This document shows positions 13,289 to 13,976 of a stretch of DNA of 13,976 nucleotides, one piece after another. The translations under genes were made by a program, and so were the position numbers. Each line of letters starts with the position of its first letter. Position 1 is the stretch's first letter. Source of the DNA: JAWVZU01 sp033722075. GTDB lineage: Bacteria; Pseudomonadota; Gammaproteobacteria; Xanthomonadales; SZUA-38. The DNA lies in the NCBI GenBank assembly GCA_033722075.1, contig JAWVZU010000079.1, positions 1 through 13,976 on the forward strand, given 5' to 3'. Below the pieces are notes generated by a model, which was given only the letters and a program-made list of their open reading frames with translations, was not told the DNA's origin and did no database searches.

Positions 13289-13976
13289 CGGTGATCTATG
13301 CGGAGCACGCCGAGAAAGAAACTGGTGAACAGCCCCTGGAACCCGAGCGCGCAGGCGGTGACTCCGGGAATCACCCAGCGCATCGATTCCGGATAATCCA
13401 GGGAACCAAAGTCTGCCTGGAACCAGCGCCACCCGACCACACCGATGGCGGCAACCCCGGCGAGAAAGATCAGCATGCTCACGACAAGGCCGTGCTCCAG
13501 GCCGACCCGGGCCAGCCAGCTTTCGAAGTCGGGGTCCGGTGGAAGCATACCGGTCTGCAATGCGTAGAGCTTCGCCGAAACGGCGGTGGTGATGAGCTGG
13601 AAGCCGAGCAGCAGGGCCAGCGAGGCCACGAGGAGCGTATGCACGCCGAGCACGGCGTCTCCGATCTGCACGGCCGGCAGCGCCAGTCCATAGCCCAGCA
13701 CGCCCAGCAGCATCAGCAGCATCCCCGGCACCCAGAACAGCCAGCGCGGACTATGCAGCAGAAAGAACCGCAGGGTTCGCCAACCGTCCCGAAAGGTGCG
13801 CAGGTGAGGCACGTCCTGAACTCTCGCGTCCCGGTGCAGCGTGACCGGCACCTGCCCGAAGCGGGCCCGATGCAGCGACGCCTTGACGATCATCTCGACG
13901 GCAAACTCCATGCCGGTACACTTGAGTTCGAGCTCTTCATAAAGCGTCTTCGTGAAACCGCGCAATCCGCAGTAGA
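13285..13976 (-). CDS. Family 2 glycosyltransferase with C-terminal membrane helices, 5' end missing
   Basis: This is the C-terminal 230 or so residues of a GT2 enzyme of the dolichyl/undecaprenyl-phosphate sugar synthase type, which moves a sugar from a nucleotide donor to a polyprenyl phosphate at the inner membrane. The frame is open to the right edge (reading Y-C-G-L-R-G-F), so the TTG at 13965 is internal and the nucleotide-binding domain lies outside. Visible features are the CGLRGF remnant of the D-x(3-4)-GLR motif, the conserved TGMEFAVEMIVKA, the VPVTLHRD strand and the LRTFRDGWRTLRFFLLHSPRW amphipathic stretch, then four hydrophobic helices. Counted from the TTG at 13965, the helices lie at about 76-97, 106-129, 156-178 and 196-221. 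Its stop overlaps the methyltransferase start, so the two form an operon running leftward. Confidence 0.88.
   Translation of the reverse strand, partial: YCGLRGFTKTLYEELELKCTGMEFAVEMIVKASLHRARFGQVPVTLHRDARVQDVPHLRTFRDGWRTLRFFLLHSPRWLFWVPGMLLMLLGVLGYGLALPAVQIGDAVLGVHTLLVASLALLLGFQLITTAVSAKLYALQTGMLPPDPDFESWLARVGLEHGLVVSMLIFLAGVAAIGVVGWRWFQADFGSLDYPESMRWVIPGVTACALGFQGLFTSFFLGVLRIDHR

Overview
The window reads as chromosomal DNA of a GC-rich, free-living, probably marine Gammaproteobacterium of the Wenzhouxiangella/Xanthomonadales-Chromatiales type. That placement is an inference from GC-rich codon use, the SusB-type alpha-glucosidase operon with an SLC45-like transporter, and the family of membrane-anchored FlgO/TolB-like TPR proteins. 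Nothing in the sequence names the species. I see no rRNA, tRNA, CRISPR array, insertion sequence or prophage.

Region 1 (1-4929, plus strand) is a compact alpha-glucan/maltose-use operon. It holds a family 97 glycoside hydrolase (cut by the left edge), glucokinase (4-base overlap), a YdhF-like aldo/keto reductase and an MFS sugar transporter of the SLC45/sucrose-maltose type (TTG start). The hydrolase would release glucose, the transporter would bring sugar across the inner membrane, and glucokinase would send it into central metabolism. The reductase is the least expected member.

Region 2 (4987-5674) is a VapBC toxin-antitoxin pair with a 32-base imperfect palindrome just before the antitoxin start, a good operator candidate. 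A small hairpin spans the vapC stop. Convergent to it (5683-6702, minus strand) is a phytanoyl-CoA-dioxygenase-like Fe(II)/2-oxoglutarate enzyme with a SEC-C zinc-binding motif fused to its C-terminus.

Region 3 (6845-12508, plus strand) is the most interesting part. Two paralogous proteins have the same architecture: a conserved three-helix membrane module, a FlgO/TolB-like domain, then TPR repeats. They are followed by a DUF6090-type single-pass membrane protein with a C-terminal beta-rich domain. Each gene has a TATACT/TAGACT -10-like hexamer only 7-8 bases before its ATG and no Shine-Dalgarno sequence, so all three look leaderless and separately transcribed. Hairpins lie between the genes, one of them followed by a T run.

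Region 4 (12566-13976, minus strand) holds a class I SAM methyltransferase overlapping by 4 bases the 3' end of a family 2 glycosyltransferase with C-terminal membrane helices (cut by the right edge). This is probably part of a lipid-linked sugar or envelope glycan locus. No gene-free stretch exceeds about 160 bases.
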